From Clostridium sp. (GTDB taxonomy: Bacteria; Cyanobacteriota; Vampirovibrionia; Gastranaerophilales; Gastranaerophilaceae), in NCBI GenBank assembly GCA_018362895.1, contig JAHALR010000010.1, positions 101,909 through 165,908 of the forward strand: a stretch of DNA of 64,000 bases, read 5' to 3'. The notes beneath the pieces were generated by a model, which saw nothing but the letters and a program-made list of their open reading frames with translations, had not been told where the DNA came from and did no database searches. Below, piece after piece: positions 24,499-33,176 of the stretch (position 1 is the first letter of the stretch; every line of letters begins with the position of its first letter). The position numbers and the translations under genes were made by a program.

Positions 24499-25077
24499 TT
24501 ATAATACACCCTTAGTAGAAGGAATTTCTTCACTTAAACCAATGGCAACAGCCTGAGAAAGAGCTCTGCCAAAAGACTTAAATACAGCTTCAATTATATG
24601 ATGGGGATCGCTTCCATCCAATTCTCTGATATGTATTGTAATTTGAGCATTCTGGGCAAGACTGTTAAAAAAGTGGCTCAACATTACTACCGGAAAATCA
24701 GAAACATTTTCTGATGCAATGTCAGCACTAATTTTAGAAAAAGCTCTTCCAGAAATATCAACAACAGACATTACCAGTGCCTCATCCATTGGCAGAATAA
24801 ACTGTCCATATCTGTTAATACCTTTTTTCTCATTTAATGCATTCTTGAGGGCGCTACCGAGTGCTAATCCCACATCTTCAATTAAATGATGACTATCTCC
24901 ATCGAGAGATTTTGCTTCTATTTTAAGTCCAAAGCCTGAATGATAAGCAAGCTGTTCAAGCATATGTTTAAAAAATTTTATGTCAGTATTAATCACATAT
25001 TCTGAATTTGCATCCAAATTCAATTCAACCGTAACATCAGTTTCTTTAGTTTTTCGAGTAATCAGGCTCTGTCTCAT
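24499..25077 (-). CDS. hisB: Imidazoleglycerol-phosphate dehydratase
   Basis: Sixth step of histidine synthesis. The 192-residue monofunctional enzyme carries both metal-binding repeats, HHLIEDVGLALGSAL (about residues 62-76) and DPHHIIEAVFKSFGRAL (about 156-172). It lacks the N-terminal phosphatase domain seen in enterobacterial HisB, so histidinol-phosphate phosphatase must come from elsewhere. The overlapping upstream gene carries exactly such a HAD domain. The overlap with that gene is 32 bases. Confidence 0.95.
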   Translation of the reverse strand: MRQSLITRKTKETDVTVELNLDANSEYVINTDIKFFKHMLEQLAYHSGFGLKIEAKSLDGDSHHLIEDVGLALGSALKNALNEKKGINRYGQFILPMDEALVMSVVDISGRAFSKISADIASENVSDFPVVMLSHFFNSLAQNAQITIHIRELDGSDPHHIIEAVFKSFGRALSQAVAIGLSEEIPSTKGVL

Positions 25078-26791
25078 AAATAATATTCTCCAACACTGTT
25101 TTCAAATCATTAATATTTCGAATGACAATTTTGTCACCTTTTTCAATAAGAGTATTTTCTAATTCTTGTGATTTGTCATTTGGAGGAAGTACACCTACAC
25201 CATAAGCTCCAAAGTCAGAAGCACATTTTGCATCATCAACTGTATCGCCAAAATATATTAATCTGTCAGTAAAAAAGCTTTCTTTAATTAAAAACAGACC
25301 TGTTGTGTGTGGTTTCTGACGTTCAGGTGGCACATCATCCATTGTGATAATACAGCCGAAATATTTTTTTATATCAAACTTTTCAAGTGTATAATATGCT
25401 TCTTTCTTTGGTCTGCCTGTAAAAACAGCCAGATTAAATTTCTTTGATAATTCATCAAGAAGTGATTTATCAATGAGCAAAGTTTCATTATTAATTGAGC
25501 CGTCACCTTCATTCCAATATTGTTTTTGAAATACCTTCACAATATTTTCATAAGGAAACTTAAACCCTGAGCCACTTATTAGAAATTCTGTCAAATCCCA
25601 ATCATTGTTCAAGCCGCCTTTTCTTTTAGCCTCTTGAATCATCTCATTAGAAATGTCTTTGCCTGTATAATAGTTGTATGTGTATTTAATAGCCTCAATA
25701 TACGAGTTTGTGACATCAACTAAAACTCCATCCATGTCAAAAACAAGAGTATCTTTCGATTTAATATGACTTATAAGTCTTTTTGAAGCAGAAAGAGTAG
25801 GCACTGTAATTCTTAGACAATTTTCCAGCAGTGTATCAGAAAACTTCTTTACAATGATTTTGCTGTCTTTTAGCTTTTGATAGATTAAATCTTTTTTGTC
25901 TCTAAAATCCACTAAAAGAAAGTTTGCATATGACTCAAAAGCAGCAAAACCCATTGCTTTAAATTCTGATTCAAGATAGGCTTTTGCTGCAATGATTTCT
26001 TTTCTTATAGTATTTATGTAATTAGTATCTGAAATAGCAGCAATTGCAGCAGTCACTACTGCCGAATTAACATTATAGGGACTGAGTACTTTTTTGATAT
26101 TTGCTATGTTATTTTCATTTGAGACTATATACCCCAGCCTTAAGCCCGCCAGAGCATAATCTTTGGACATAGACTTAATCACAACAGCATTTTCATATTT
26201 TTTAGTAAGACAAATATTTGATATACCTGCATAGTTTGTATAAGTTTCATCAATTATGATAAGAATCTCAGGAAAACGCTCTAATATTGCTATAATATGT
26301 TCAAGCGGTATAATATCACCTGTTGGATTATTAGGTGTTGTCAATATAATTGCTTTCGTTGTATCATTTACTGCTTTTAATATATCATCATAAGGATAAA
26401 TCCATTTATTTTTATAGGGTACTTTTATGTATTCAGCACCTATAATCCCACAATATATTTCAGGCATAGAAAAAGATGGTGTTACTGTAACAATGTTGCT
26501 TTCTGAAGTTATATAAGTATTCAAAACAGCAGAAAGAGCTTCATCTGCACCATTTGTTATTAAAATGTTTTTTACATCAATTTTATTAAGTTCCGCAATT
26601 TTTTCATACAAAAGTCCATAATGTGGATATCTTGAAATATCCTCAACATTGAGATTCCTTAATGCATTTAGGACTTTTGTTGATGGGCCTATATAATTTT
26701 CATTAGAATCAAGCTTCATATCCCATTTTTCAGGATATAAAGCTGTTTCATAAAATTTAATATTGTCTAAAGTTTTCTTAGGTTTCAGCAT
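25046..26791 (-). CDS. hisC: Histidinol-phosphate aminotransferase fused to HAD phosphatase
   Basis: A 581-residue fusion. Residues 1-345 are a class I/II PLP aminotransferase of HisC type: TNGADEALSAVLNTY, TTPNNPTGDIIPLE, IDETYTNYAG, and SMSKDYALAGLRLGY containing the PLP lysine. Residues 347-575 are a HAD-IA hydrolase: motif I DMDGVLVD with nucleophile near residue 352, motif II FTGRPKKE, motif III around RQKPHTTG, and motif IV FGDTVDDAKCA. Since HisB here has no phosphatase domain, this HAD domain probably supplies histidinol-phosphate phosphatase, putting consecutive HisC and phosphatase steps in one chain. It overlaps hisB by 32 bases and abuts the SIMPL gene upstream (TAAATG). Confidence 0.88.
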   Translation of the reverse strand: MLKPKKTLDNIKFYETALYPEKWDMKLDSNENYIGPSTKVLNALRNLNVEDISRYPHYGLLYEKIAELNKIDVKNILITNGADEALSAVLNTYITSESNIVTVTPSFSMPEIYCGIIGAEYIKVPYKNKWIYPYDDILKAVNDTTKAIILTTPNNPTGDIIPLEHIIAILERFPEILIIIDETYTNYAGISNICLTKKYENAVVIKSMSKDYALAGLRLGYIVSNENNIANIKKVLSPYNVNSAVVTAAIAAISDTNYINTIRKEIIAAKAYLESEFKAMGFAAFESYANFLLVDFRDKKDLIYQKLKDSKIIVKKFSDTLLENCLRITVPTLSASKRLISHIKSKDTLVFDMDGVLVDVTNSYIEAIKYTYNYYTGKDISNEMIQEAKRKGGLNNDWDLTEFLISGSGFKFPYENIVKVFQKQYWNEGDGSINNETLLIDKSLLDELSKKFNLAVFTGRPKKEAYYTLEKFDIKKYFGCIITMDDVPPERQKPHTTGLFLIKESFFTDRLIYFGDTVDDAKCASDFGAYGVGVLPPNDKSQELENTLIEKGDKIVIRNINDLKTVLENIIYETEPDYSKN

Positions 26792-27523
26792 TTATTTTAC
26801 GTAGAATTCAGCATTAACACTTGCTTGTAACTTAATTTTTCCAAACTCAACAGGAGTAATTTTGTTAGAAGATGACGATTCAACTGTTGAAGCTTTCATT
26901 GCTGCATATCTTGCAGAGTATTGATTTTCCGGATATACATTGACTCTGATTGATTTAACACCATTTACCTTTTGGTTCAAAGTATCAGCTGTCAACTGTG
27001 CAAGAATTTTTGCGTTTCTGATTGCTTCTTGAGCTAGTTCACCGGCGTATTTCTTTTCATTTTCAACATAAAAATTTAAATCATCAATTTTTGAAGCATT
27101 GTTTGCAACAGCAACATCTATAAGTTTGCCGACATTTTCAAGTTTCTTCGTTTTTACAAAAATTGTATTTTTCGCTGTATAGTTAACAAAAGTTTTTTTA
27201 CCATTTTTGTCTTTTGAATAGTTTGGTTTCAGATAAAAGTTTTTTGTTTGGATAGAATCTGATTTTTCGATAGATAAAATCGGCTTCAACGCTATTATTA
27301 ATTTTTCAGTAAGTTCTTTATTTTTATTTACAGCTGTTTTTGAGTCAACAGCGGAAGTTTCAACTGAAAAACATACAGAAGCCGTATCAGGAATAATTTC
27401 TTTCGAGGCAGTTGTATTCACAGATACAAAGCCCATATCCTTTTCGACAACAGTTATTGCACTTGCAGGCAGTGAACATGCTGCGAAAATAAGCAATCCC
27501 AAACTGATTATTAATTTTTTCAT
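26792..27523 (-). CDS. Exported SIMPL-domain (DUF541) protein
   Basis: A 243-residue protein with a signal peptide (MKKLIISLGLLIFAACSLPA); FAAC could be a weak lipobox, but cleavage after ASA is equally possible. The mature part starts MGFVSVNTTASKEIIPDTAS and has the SIMPL pattern, with KTKNFYLKPNY, TKKLENVGKLIDVAVANNAS and EAIRNAKILAQLTADTL. DUF541 proteins are periplasmic or surface proteins of poorly known function. It is directly upstream of the hisC fusion with no gap, so it shares its transcript, though it has no known link to histidine. Confidence 0.85.
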   Translation of the reverse strand: MKKLIISLGLLIFAACSLPASAITVVEKDMGFVSVNTTASKEIIPDTASVCFSVETSAVDSKTAVNKNKELTEKLIIALKPILSIEKSDSIQTKNFYLKPNYSKDKNGKKTFVNYTAKNTIFVKTKKLENVGKLIDVAVANNASKIDDLNFYVENEKKYAGELAQEAIRNAKILAQLTADTLNQKVNGVKSIRVNVYPENQYSARYAAMKASTVESSSSNKITPVEFGKIKLQASVNAEFYVK

Positions 27524-27552
27524 ACCTTCTCCTAAATTCTGTTGAATATCAG

Positions 27553-27966
27553 CTATTTTTTTATTCTATCACTATTTTCATTATTTTCATCAAAATCTTC
27601 ATTAGAATTATGATGTTTTGTAACAGGAACGATATTTGCATTCCTTTCATTTATTTTTTTTATTATTTCTTTTATTCGCTCTTCATTATTTGCCATCGGC
27701 AAAGGTGCTGCCGACCCGAAAGAAACTGAAAAATTTCCTTTATTCAGCGCATATAAAGAAAGTGCAATAATTAGCCATAGAATTGAACCATGTAAAAGCG
27801 TCATCTTTGGCATATCCATAAAGAAACCTGCAATAAAATTCCAGGCGCTCATGCAAATCCAGCCGGGGAAAATCATGAATCCCGCAGCAAAACAGCATAT
27901 TAAAAATAATACAATTAATAGCCCTTTGAATCCTGTTATTTTTATTATGTTGAAATTTTTATTCAT
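27553..27966 (-). CDS. Small membrane protein, 137 aa
   Basis: Unrecognised. Two or three hydrophobic segments (about residues 13-35, 36-52 and 58-75) precede a polar, charged C-terminus rich in Asn and Glu (NEERIKEIIKKINERNAN). It starts one base before the ligA stop region, so it is in the ligA transcript. No motif suggests a function. Confidence 0.65.
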   Translation of the reverse strand: MNKNFNIIKITGFKGLLIVLFLICCFAAGFMIFPGWICMSAWNFIAGFFMDMPKMTLLHGSILWLIIALSLYALNKGNFSVSFGSAAPLPMANNEERIKEIIKKINERNANIVPVTKHHNSNEDFDENNENSDRIKK

Positions 27967-27967
27967 A

Positions 27968-29980
27968 TTAACCTATTGTTTCCCCAGCCAGTAGCTTGTT
28001 AAATTGTTCTTCTGATATTATTTTGACACCTAGATTTTCAGCTTTATCATATTTTGAGCCCGCATTCTCACCGGCAAGCAGATATGAAGTTTTTTTGCTG
28101 ACACTTGAAGAAGTTTTTCCGCCATTTTGTTTTATCAATTTCTCAAATACATCTCTGGTTTCAGATAGTGTACCTGTAATTACAAAAGTCAAACCTTTAA
28201 ATATATCAGAGTTCTGTGTATTTTCAATATTTTGTGGTTTTACACCAGCAAGAGATAAATTCTCCAATAACTTATTATTAAATGAATTACTGAAAAAATC
28301 AAGAATACTTACGGCTATTTTTTCACCTATTCCATCTATGTCCAGAATATCATCCAGTTCGGCATTTTTGAAAGCCTCAAGTGTTTTGAACTTATTTGCA
28401 AGAAGCTCTGAGGTTTCCTTACCGACATGTTTAATTCCGATTGAACCGATAAATCTTGCTAAAGTTGGATTTTTAGATGCCTGAATAACACTATATAAAT
28501 TTTTTGCAGATTTTTCAGCTATGAGATCAAGCTGCAAAAAGTCTTCGACAGTCAGCAAATAAAGATCCGCAGGAGTTTTTACCATACCTCTATCTACAAG
28601 CTGAGAAATTATGTTATCTCCCAATCCGTCAATATCCATACAATCTTTAGACACCCAGTATTCCAGCCTGGCTTTTATTTGAGCAGGACAACCCAAATGA
28701 TTTAAACAATATAAATTTACTTCTCCTTCAATATTTTGAAGTTTTGAATGACAAGACGGACAAACTGTCGGTGGTTCAAAAGAATTTTCTTTATCTGTTG
28801 CATGCTCCGTTACACAGATTACTTTTGGGATAATTTCGGCAGCTTTTTTTATAAGAACTCTGTCACCTATATTAATATTCAAACGCTTAACCTCGTCAAA
28901 ATTGTGAAGAGTAGCACGCTGAACAGTAGACCCTGACACATAAACAGGTTCCAATATTGCAACAGGCGTGACAGCTCCGCTTCGTCCAACATTTACCTGT
29001 ATATCCTCTACAATGGTAGACACTTCTTCAGGAGGAAATTTAAAGGCCGTAGCCCATCTGGGAGCCCTGGAGGTATAACCCATTTCATCTTGCAGCGAAA
29101 AATCATTTATTTTTATTACAACCCCGTCTGTTGCATAATCCAGTGATTGGCGCCTCGTATCCCAATATTTGCAATATTCAATTGCCTCTTCGATATTTTT
29201 ACAAACTTTATATTCTGGATTAACATTAAAACCAAGTTGTTTTAAAAAAACAAGCATATTCGAATGGGAACTTATATCAACTTCTTTGCTGTCCAAACGT
29301 CCATAATAAGAAAACATTGCCAGATCACGAGAAGCCGTGATATTAGAGTCGAGCTGTCTTAAAGAACCGGCAGCTGCATTTCTAGGGTTGGCAAAAAGTT
29401 TGGCATTATTTTCTCGTTGCACTTTATTGAGTTTTTCAAATGAAGATCTGGGCATAAAGATTTCACCTCTGACCTCCAGTTCCTTAATATTTTCAGGAAG
29501 TGTTTCAGGGATAGTTTTTATTGTTCTCAAGTTATTCGTAATATTTTCCCCAACAACACCGTCACCTCTTGTTGCACCTATATTAAATCTGCTATTTTCA
29601 TAATTTAATGACACAGCAAGTCCGTCAATTTTAAGCTCACACACAAGTTCAGGTGAATAATCCAAATCGTAATTTTTTTTAAGTTTCTCATACCACTGAA
29701 CCAAATCATCATATGAATAAGTATTATCAAGGCTGTATAACCTGATCTTATGTTTATGTTGTACAAATCGTTTTTCAGCGGCTGAGCCGACTCTAACAGT
29801 AGGAGAATCTGATTTTTTAAATTGAGGATACAAACTTTCGAGCATTTCAAGTTCTTTAAACAACCTGTCATACTCAACATCAGCTATTGTCGGAGAATTA
29901 AGTTCATAATATTCTTTACTATATTTTCTGATTAATTCCGATAGCTCATAAATTCGCTTTTCTGCATCTATGTTATTAAT
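27968..29980 (-). CDS. ligA: NAD-dependent DNA ligase, with non-ATG or frameshifted start
   Basis: Seals nicks using NAD. Domain Ia (residues 1-60) ends with YYELNSPTIADVEYDRL. The adenylation domain has the catalytic lysine in CELKIDGLAVSLNYE, then TRGDGVVGENIT. The OB fold, a four-cysteine zinc finger (CPSCHSK, later CLNHLGC), helix-hairpin-helix repeats and a C-terminal BRCT domain (FKGLTFVITGTLSETRDVFE) follow. Only from ATT 29980 is domain Ia complete, giving 670 residues, the usual size. AGGA lies eight bases before that ATT. The nearest ATG (29987-29985) is one base out of frame: removing one C from GAGCC would join it as MSINNIDAEKR. A TTG at 29863 would remove essential NAD-site residues. 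Confidence 0.9.
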   Translation of the reverse strand: MNNIDAEKRIYELSELIRKYSKEYYELNSPTIADVEYDRLFKELEMLESLYPQFKKSDSPTVRVGSAAEKRFVQHKHKIRLYSLDNTYSYDDLVQWYEKLKKNYDLDYSPELVCELKIDGLAVSLNYENSRFNIGATRGDGVVGENITNNLRTIKTIPETLPENIKELEVRGEIFMPRSSFEKLNKVQRENNAKLFANPRNAAAGSLRQLDSNITASRDLAMFSYYGRLDSKEVDISSHSNMLVFLKQLGFNVNPEYKVCKNIEEAIEYCKYWDTRRQSLDYATDGVVIKINDFSLQDEMGYTSRAPRWATAFKFPPEEVSTIVEDIQVNVGRSGAVTPVAILEPVYVSGSTVQRATLHNFDEVKRLNINIGDRVLIKKAAEIIPKVICVTEHATDKENSFEPPTVCPSCHSKLQNIEGEVNLYCLNHLGCPAQIKARLEYWVSKDCMDIDGLGDNIISQLVDRGMVKTPADLYLLTVEDFLQLDLIAEKSAKNLYSVIQASKNPTLARFIGSIGIKHVGKETSELLANKFKTLEAFKNAELDDILDIDGIGEKIAVSILDFFSNSFNNKLLENLSLAGVKPQNIENTQNSDIFKGLTFVITGTLSETRDVFEKLIKQNGGKTSSSVSKKTSYLLAGENAGSKYDKAENLGVKIISEEQFNKLLAGETIG

Positions 29981-29991
29981 GGCTCATTTCC

Positions 29992-30020
29992 TGTATAATC
30001 TACACAGTACTATTTTACAA
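29992..30020 (-). promoter_or_regulatory. Candidate ligA promoter overlapping a divergent -10 box
   Basis: Minus strand TTGTAA (30020-30015) and TATACA (29997-29992) are 17 bp apart. On the plus strand TATAAT (29994-29999) overlaps the same bases and could serve the gene at 30040. Divergent overlapping promoters would compete. Confidence 0.4.
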
Positions 30021-30039
30021 CAAAAAATTGATATAAAAA

Positions 30040-31389
30040 ATGAGTCTTACAAGAAAAATTAAGGATTATTATAAAAAAGGTGGAAATCTTCTATTCACAA
30101 CCCCTTCTCACGCACAGGGAGAGTATATACCCGACGAAGCTAAAATGCTTCTCGGTAAAAAATTTTTTAAATGCGACTTTTCTGAAATTGAAGACTTTGA
30201 CAATCTGAGACACCCAGAAGGAATACTTTTAGAATTACAGGACAAAATATCATATATTTATCAAAGCAAAAAGTCGTTTATGCTTACGAATGGCTCAAGC
30301 TCAGGAATTTGCGCATTAATGCTTGCAATCTTAAAACCTGACGATAAAGTTCTTGTAGCAAGAAATTGTCACATATCAGTCTGCAACGGTCTGACACTTA
30401 CAGGTGCTAATCCGGTGTGGTTTTTGCCTGAATATGATAAAGAATGGGGTATTTTTAAAGGTATATCACCTTCACAAATAGAAAATATACTGAAAAAAGA
30501 AAAAGATATCAAAGCAGTAATTTTGACCAGTCCAACATATGAAGGAATTTTTAGTGACATTGGAGAAATATCAAAAATAACCAAGAAATACAACACAAAA
30601 CTCATTATTGACGAAGCTCACGGTGCTCTTGTAAATTTTGGGGAATTTAAAACAAAACCCGCAATATTATGCGGTGCAGATGCCTGTGTTCAATCACTCC
30701 ATAAAACAGCAGGAGCTCCAAACCCTTGTGCACTTTTACATATTGCCCAAAATTCATCAATAAATAGTGACAGTATTCAAAATGCACTCAATCTTATAAA
30801 CACAACATCACCGTCCTATCCTCTTTTGGCAGCAATTGAAGCAACTGTCGATTTTCTCGCATCTATAAAAGGAAAAACACAAATCAGTAAACTCTTAAGT
30901 GATATAAAAGATTTAAAAAATGGATGCTCAGAAAATATCATTTTTTATGAAGGATTTAATGACCCGACAAAGATTTTAATTAAAATAAAAGGAATGAATG
31001 CATTAAAAGCAGCTGAAATTCTTAATAAAAAATACAAAATAGAAGAAGAGTTTTCTACCGAATCATACATGCTTTTTATTACCGGAATAGGCACAACTTA
31101 TAAAAAACTTAAAAGACTTTTTGAAGTTCTTTCAATGACTGATTTTTCACAAAAACCCAATGCATTAAAAGAAAATGAATATTATTATGTACTGCCTGAA
31201 AAAGCAATGACACCCAGACAGGCCTACTTTGCAAATAGCAAATTCATTGAAAAATCAAATGCGTACGGAAAAATTTGTGCAGAAGCCATTATATCTTATC
31301 CACCAGGTATTCCTCTGATTGTACCGGGAGAGATAATAACTTCAGAATACATTACAGATGATCTTGAAAATATAAAAACTATTGACTAA
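30040..31389 (+). CDS. PLP-dependent Orn/Lys/Arg decarboxylase family protein
   Basis: A 449-residue fold-type I decarboxylase lacking the N-terminal wing domain of the large biodegradative enzymes, similar in size to YaaO-type proteins. Motifs include TPSHAQGEY near the N-terminus, LTNGSSSGICALMLAIL, CHISVCNGLTLTGANPVW, IIDEAHGALVNF, and SLHKTAGAPNPCALLH with the PLP lysine in HKT. The C-terminal domain includes PPGIPLIVPGE. The likely substrate is arginine, lysine or ornithine, feeding polyamine synthesis; sequence alone does not decide which. It has no Shine-Dalgarno sequence. Confidence 0.85.
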   Translation: MSLTRKIKDYYKKGGNLLFTTPSHAQGEYIPDEAKMLLGKKFFKCDFSEIEDFDNLRHPEGILLELQDKISYIYQSKKSFMLTNGSSSGICALMLAILKPDDKVLVARNCHISVCNGLTLTGANPVWFLPEYDKEWGIFKGISPSQIENILKKEKDIKAVILTSPTYEGIFSDIGEISKITKKYNTKLIIDEAHGALVNFGEFKTKPAILCGADACVQSLHKTAGAPNPCALLHIAQNSSINSDSIQNALNLINTTSPSYPLLAAIEATVDFLASIKGKTQISKLLSDIKDLKNGCSENIIFYEGFNDPTKILIKIKGMNALKAAEILNKKYKIEEEFSTESYMLFITGIGTTYKKLKRLFEVLSMTDFSQKPNALKENEYYYVLPEKAMTPRQAYFANSKFIEKSNAYGKICAEAIISYPPGIPLIVPGEIITSEYITDDLENIKTID

Positions 31390-32315
31390 ATCCTTCTGTG
31401 AAGAGAATGAATCATTGTGTAGGTTGTTTTTGAAGGGTCACCACTTAAATTGTATTCACCCAAAACTTTGAAAGAAAAGAAATCTGTATGAATATTCTCA
31501 AATAAAAGCTTAAATTTTGGTGTTACAACAATTTTATTAGGTATTTTTAAAGTTAAAAGTCTGTCGACATAAATTGATTTATCATTAAATTCTGATAAAT
31601 CATCAAATAACTCTGCACCGCAATAAAAACTAATATTCATTTTAGGTCTTATATTTTCATTGATACTTCTTACGGATCTTGCCACAAGATTGGAAAAAAA
31701 CTCTTTTGATTTTTCAAAATCTGCAAGCAAAAAGTATGCACTTTGCCCCAAAACACCTTTTTTAATAACAAAGTCAGATGAGATTGCTGCCAAAATCGAA
31801 TTCACAATCTGCTTTTCAATTAAAGAAGTATCAACGTTACTATCATTTAACGAAGTAAGATAAGAATTATGTTTTTCAATATCAACTTTAATTTTGACAA
31901 GCATATAAGTTGTTTTTTTCAAATCATTGATAAAAGAATCATGTAACTGTTTATTAATCGTTTTTTCAAGATTATGTTTATATGTTTGAACACAACTTTG
32001 AAATTTCAAGTGGTTATTTTCAAGAAATACCATTAAACAATTACATATATAAGTAAGTATAATAAAAACTCCGGAAGCAAGAACGGGAAGGATTGGCACT
32101 ATATCCGTATACATTTTTGTACCTTTGAAGCTCTGTGCAAAAAAGTCAATCACAGCCCACACAAATGTATTAATAAAATCAGGCAGCTGTATTTTGGCGC
32201 TAAAAAGCAACCAGTATATAAACAGCAAAGATGCCATACCAATTAAAACAAATATTATCAAAGAAATAGCATACTTCAATTGTTCAAAAAATTTATCAAT
32301 AACTCTGAAAAACAT
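31386..32315 (-). CDS. Membrane protein with degenerate nucleotide-cyclase-like domain
   Basis: A 309-residue protein not in a family I can name. Two membrane segments (about residues 15-38 and 72-95) precede a cytoplasmic domain. That domain follows the order of class III adenylate/guanylate cyclases: a strand near TYMLVKIKVDIEKH, a segment FVIKKGVLGQSAYFLLADFE in place of KxxGDGxxAxF, then ISFYCGAELF, IYVDRLLTLKIPNKIVVTPK and FKVLGEYNLSGDP near the end. The metal-binding GDG is replaced by GQS, so catalysis is unlikely. This fold call is inference from pattern only. It shares four bases with the convergent decarboxylase end and abuts panC. Confidence 0.6.
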   Translation of the reverse strand: MFFRVIDKFFEQLKYAISLIIFVLIGMASLLFIYWLLFSAKIQLPDFINTFVWAVIDFFAQSFKGTKMYTDIVPILPVLASGVFIILTYICNCLMVFLENNHLKFQSCVQTYKHNLEKTINKQLHDSFINDLKKTTYMLVKIKVDIEKHNSYLTSLNDSNVDTSLIEKQIVNSILAAISSDFVIKKGVLGQSAYFLLADFEKSKEFFSNLVARSVRSINENIRPKMNISFYCGAELFDDLSEFNDKSIYVDRLLTLKIPNKIVVTPKFKLLFENIHTDFFSFKVLGEYNLSGDPSKTTYTMIHSLHRRI

Positions 32316-33176
32316 CTATACCTCTATTATAATATTGTCAATAAGTCTAACATCACCGACTCTGGCAGCCATAGCACATATAGCAGTATGATTTATTTCA
32401 TCAATTTTTTCAAATGTATCCTTATTTACAAATTCCAGATACTCAAGTTCAACATTTTTATTGAGATTTGTCAAGGCAATATCAAGAAGTTTTTTAGTAT
32501 CTATTATACCATTTTTAACCGCTTCACCAATAAGAAAAAGAGTTTTGCTAATGGATAAAGCGTATTCTTTTTCCTTTTCAGATAAATATTTATTTCTTGA
32601 GCTTAAAGCAAGCCCACTTTCTTCTCTAACAAGAGGACATTCAATGATTTCAACAGGAAAATTCAAGTCTTTGACCATTTTTTTTATCAAAAAAAGCTGT
32701 TGTATGTCTTTCATTCCAAAACATGCAATATCAGGCTGAACAATGTTAAAAAGTTTTGAGACAACTGTTTCAACACCATCAAAATGTCCGACTCTTGATT
32801 TTCCACACATTATATCTGTCAATTCATAAGGAGGAACAACCATTGTTAAATCAGAAAACTTTTCCAATCCCGGGTACATTTCATTTACAGAAGGTGCAAA
32901 AATAACATCGACAGCTGCTGATTCAGCAATTTTTTTATCAGAATCAAGAGTTCTGGGATATTTGTCATAATCTTCGCCCGGACAAAACTGTATCGGATTT
33001 ACAAAAACAGAAATTACTGTAAAATCAGCATTTTGTACGGCCTTTAACATCAAAGATTTATGACCTTCATGAAGACAACCCATAGTCGGTACCAAACCTA
33101 TTTTCTTACCGGCAGATTTTTCCTTTTTTATTATTTCTCTAAGTTCTGAAATTTTATTTACTATAACTGTACTCAA
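32316..33176 (-). CDS. panC: Pantothenate synthetase
   Basis: Joins pantoate and beta-alanine with ATP. The 286-residue protein has the nucleotidyltransferase motif VPTMGCLHEGHKSLM (HxGH), SVFVNPIQFCPGEDYDKYPR, and FGMKDIQQLFLIKKMVKDL followed by RNKYLSEKE, matching KxSKxxQ-like family features. It overlaps panB by 23 bases. The panB-panC pair with coaX implies de novo pantothenate and CoA synthesis. An aspartate decarboxylase gene for beta-alanine is not seen in the window. Confidence 0.95.
   Translation of the reverse strand: MSTVIVNKISELREIIKKEKSAGKKIGLVPTMGCLHEGHKSLMLKAVQNADFTVISVFVNPIQFCPGEDYDKYPRTLDSDKKIAESAAVDVIFAPSVNEMYPGLEKFSDLTMVVPPYELTDIMCGKSRVGHFDGVETVVSKLFNIVQPDIACFGMKDIQQLFLIKKMVKDLNFPVEIIECPLVREESGLALSSRNKYLSEKEKEYALSISKTLFLIGEAVKNGIIDTKKLLDIALTNLNKNVELEYLEFVNKDTFEKIDEINHTAICAMAARVGDVRLIDNIIIEV

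Noticed and set aside
29861..29863. TTG 29863 as the ligA start
   Set aside because: It would cut off the conserved YYELNSPTIADVEYDR part of domain Ia, which binds NAD and is essential in NAD-dependent ligases.
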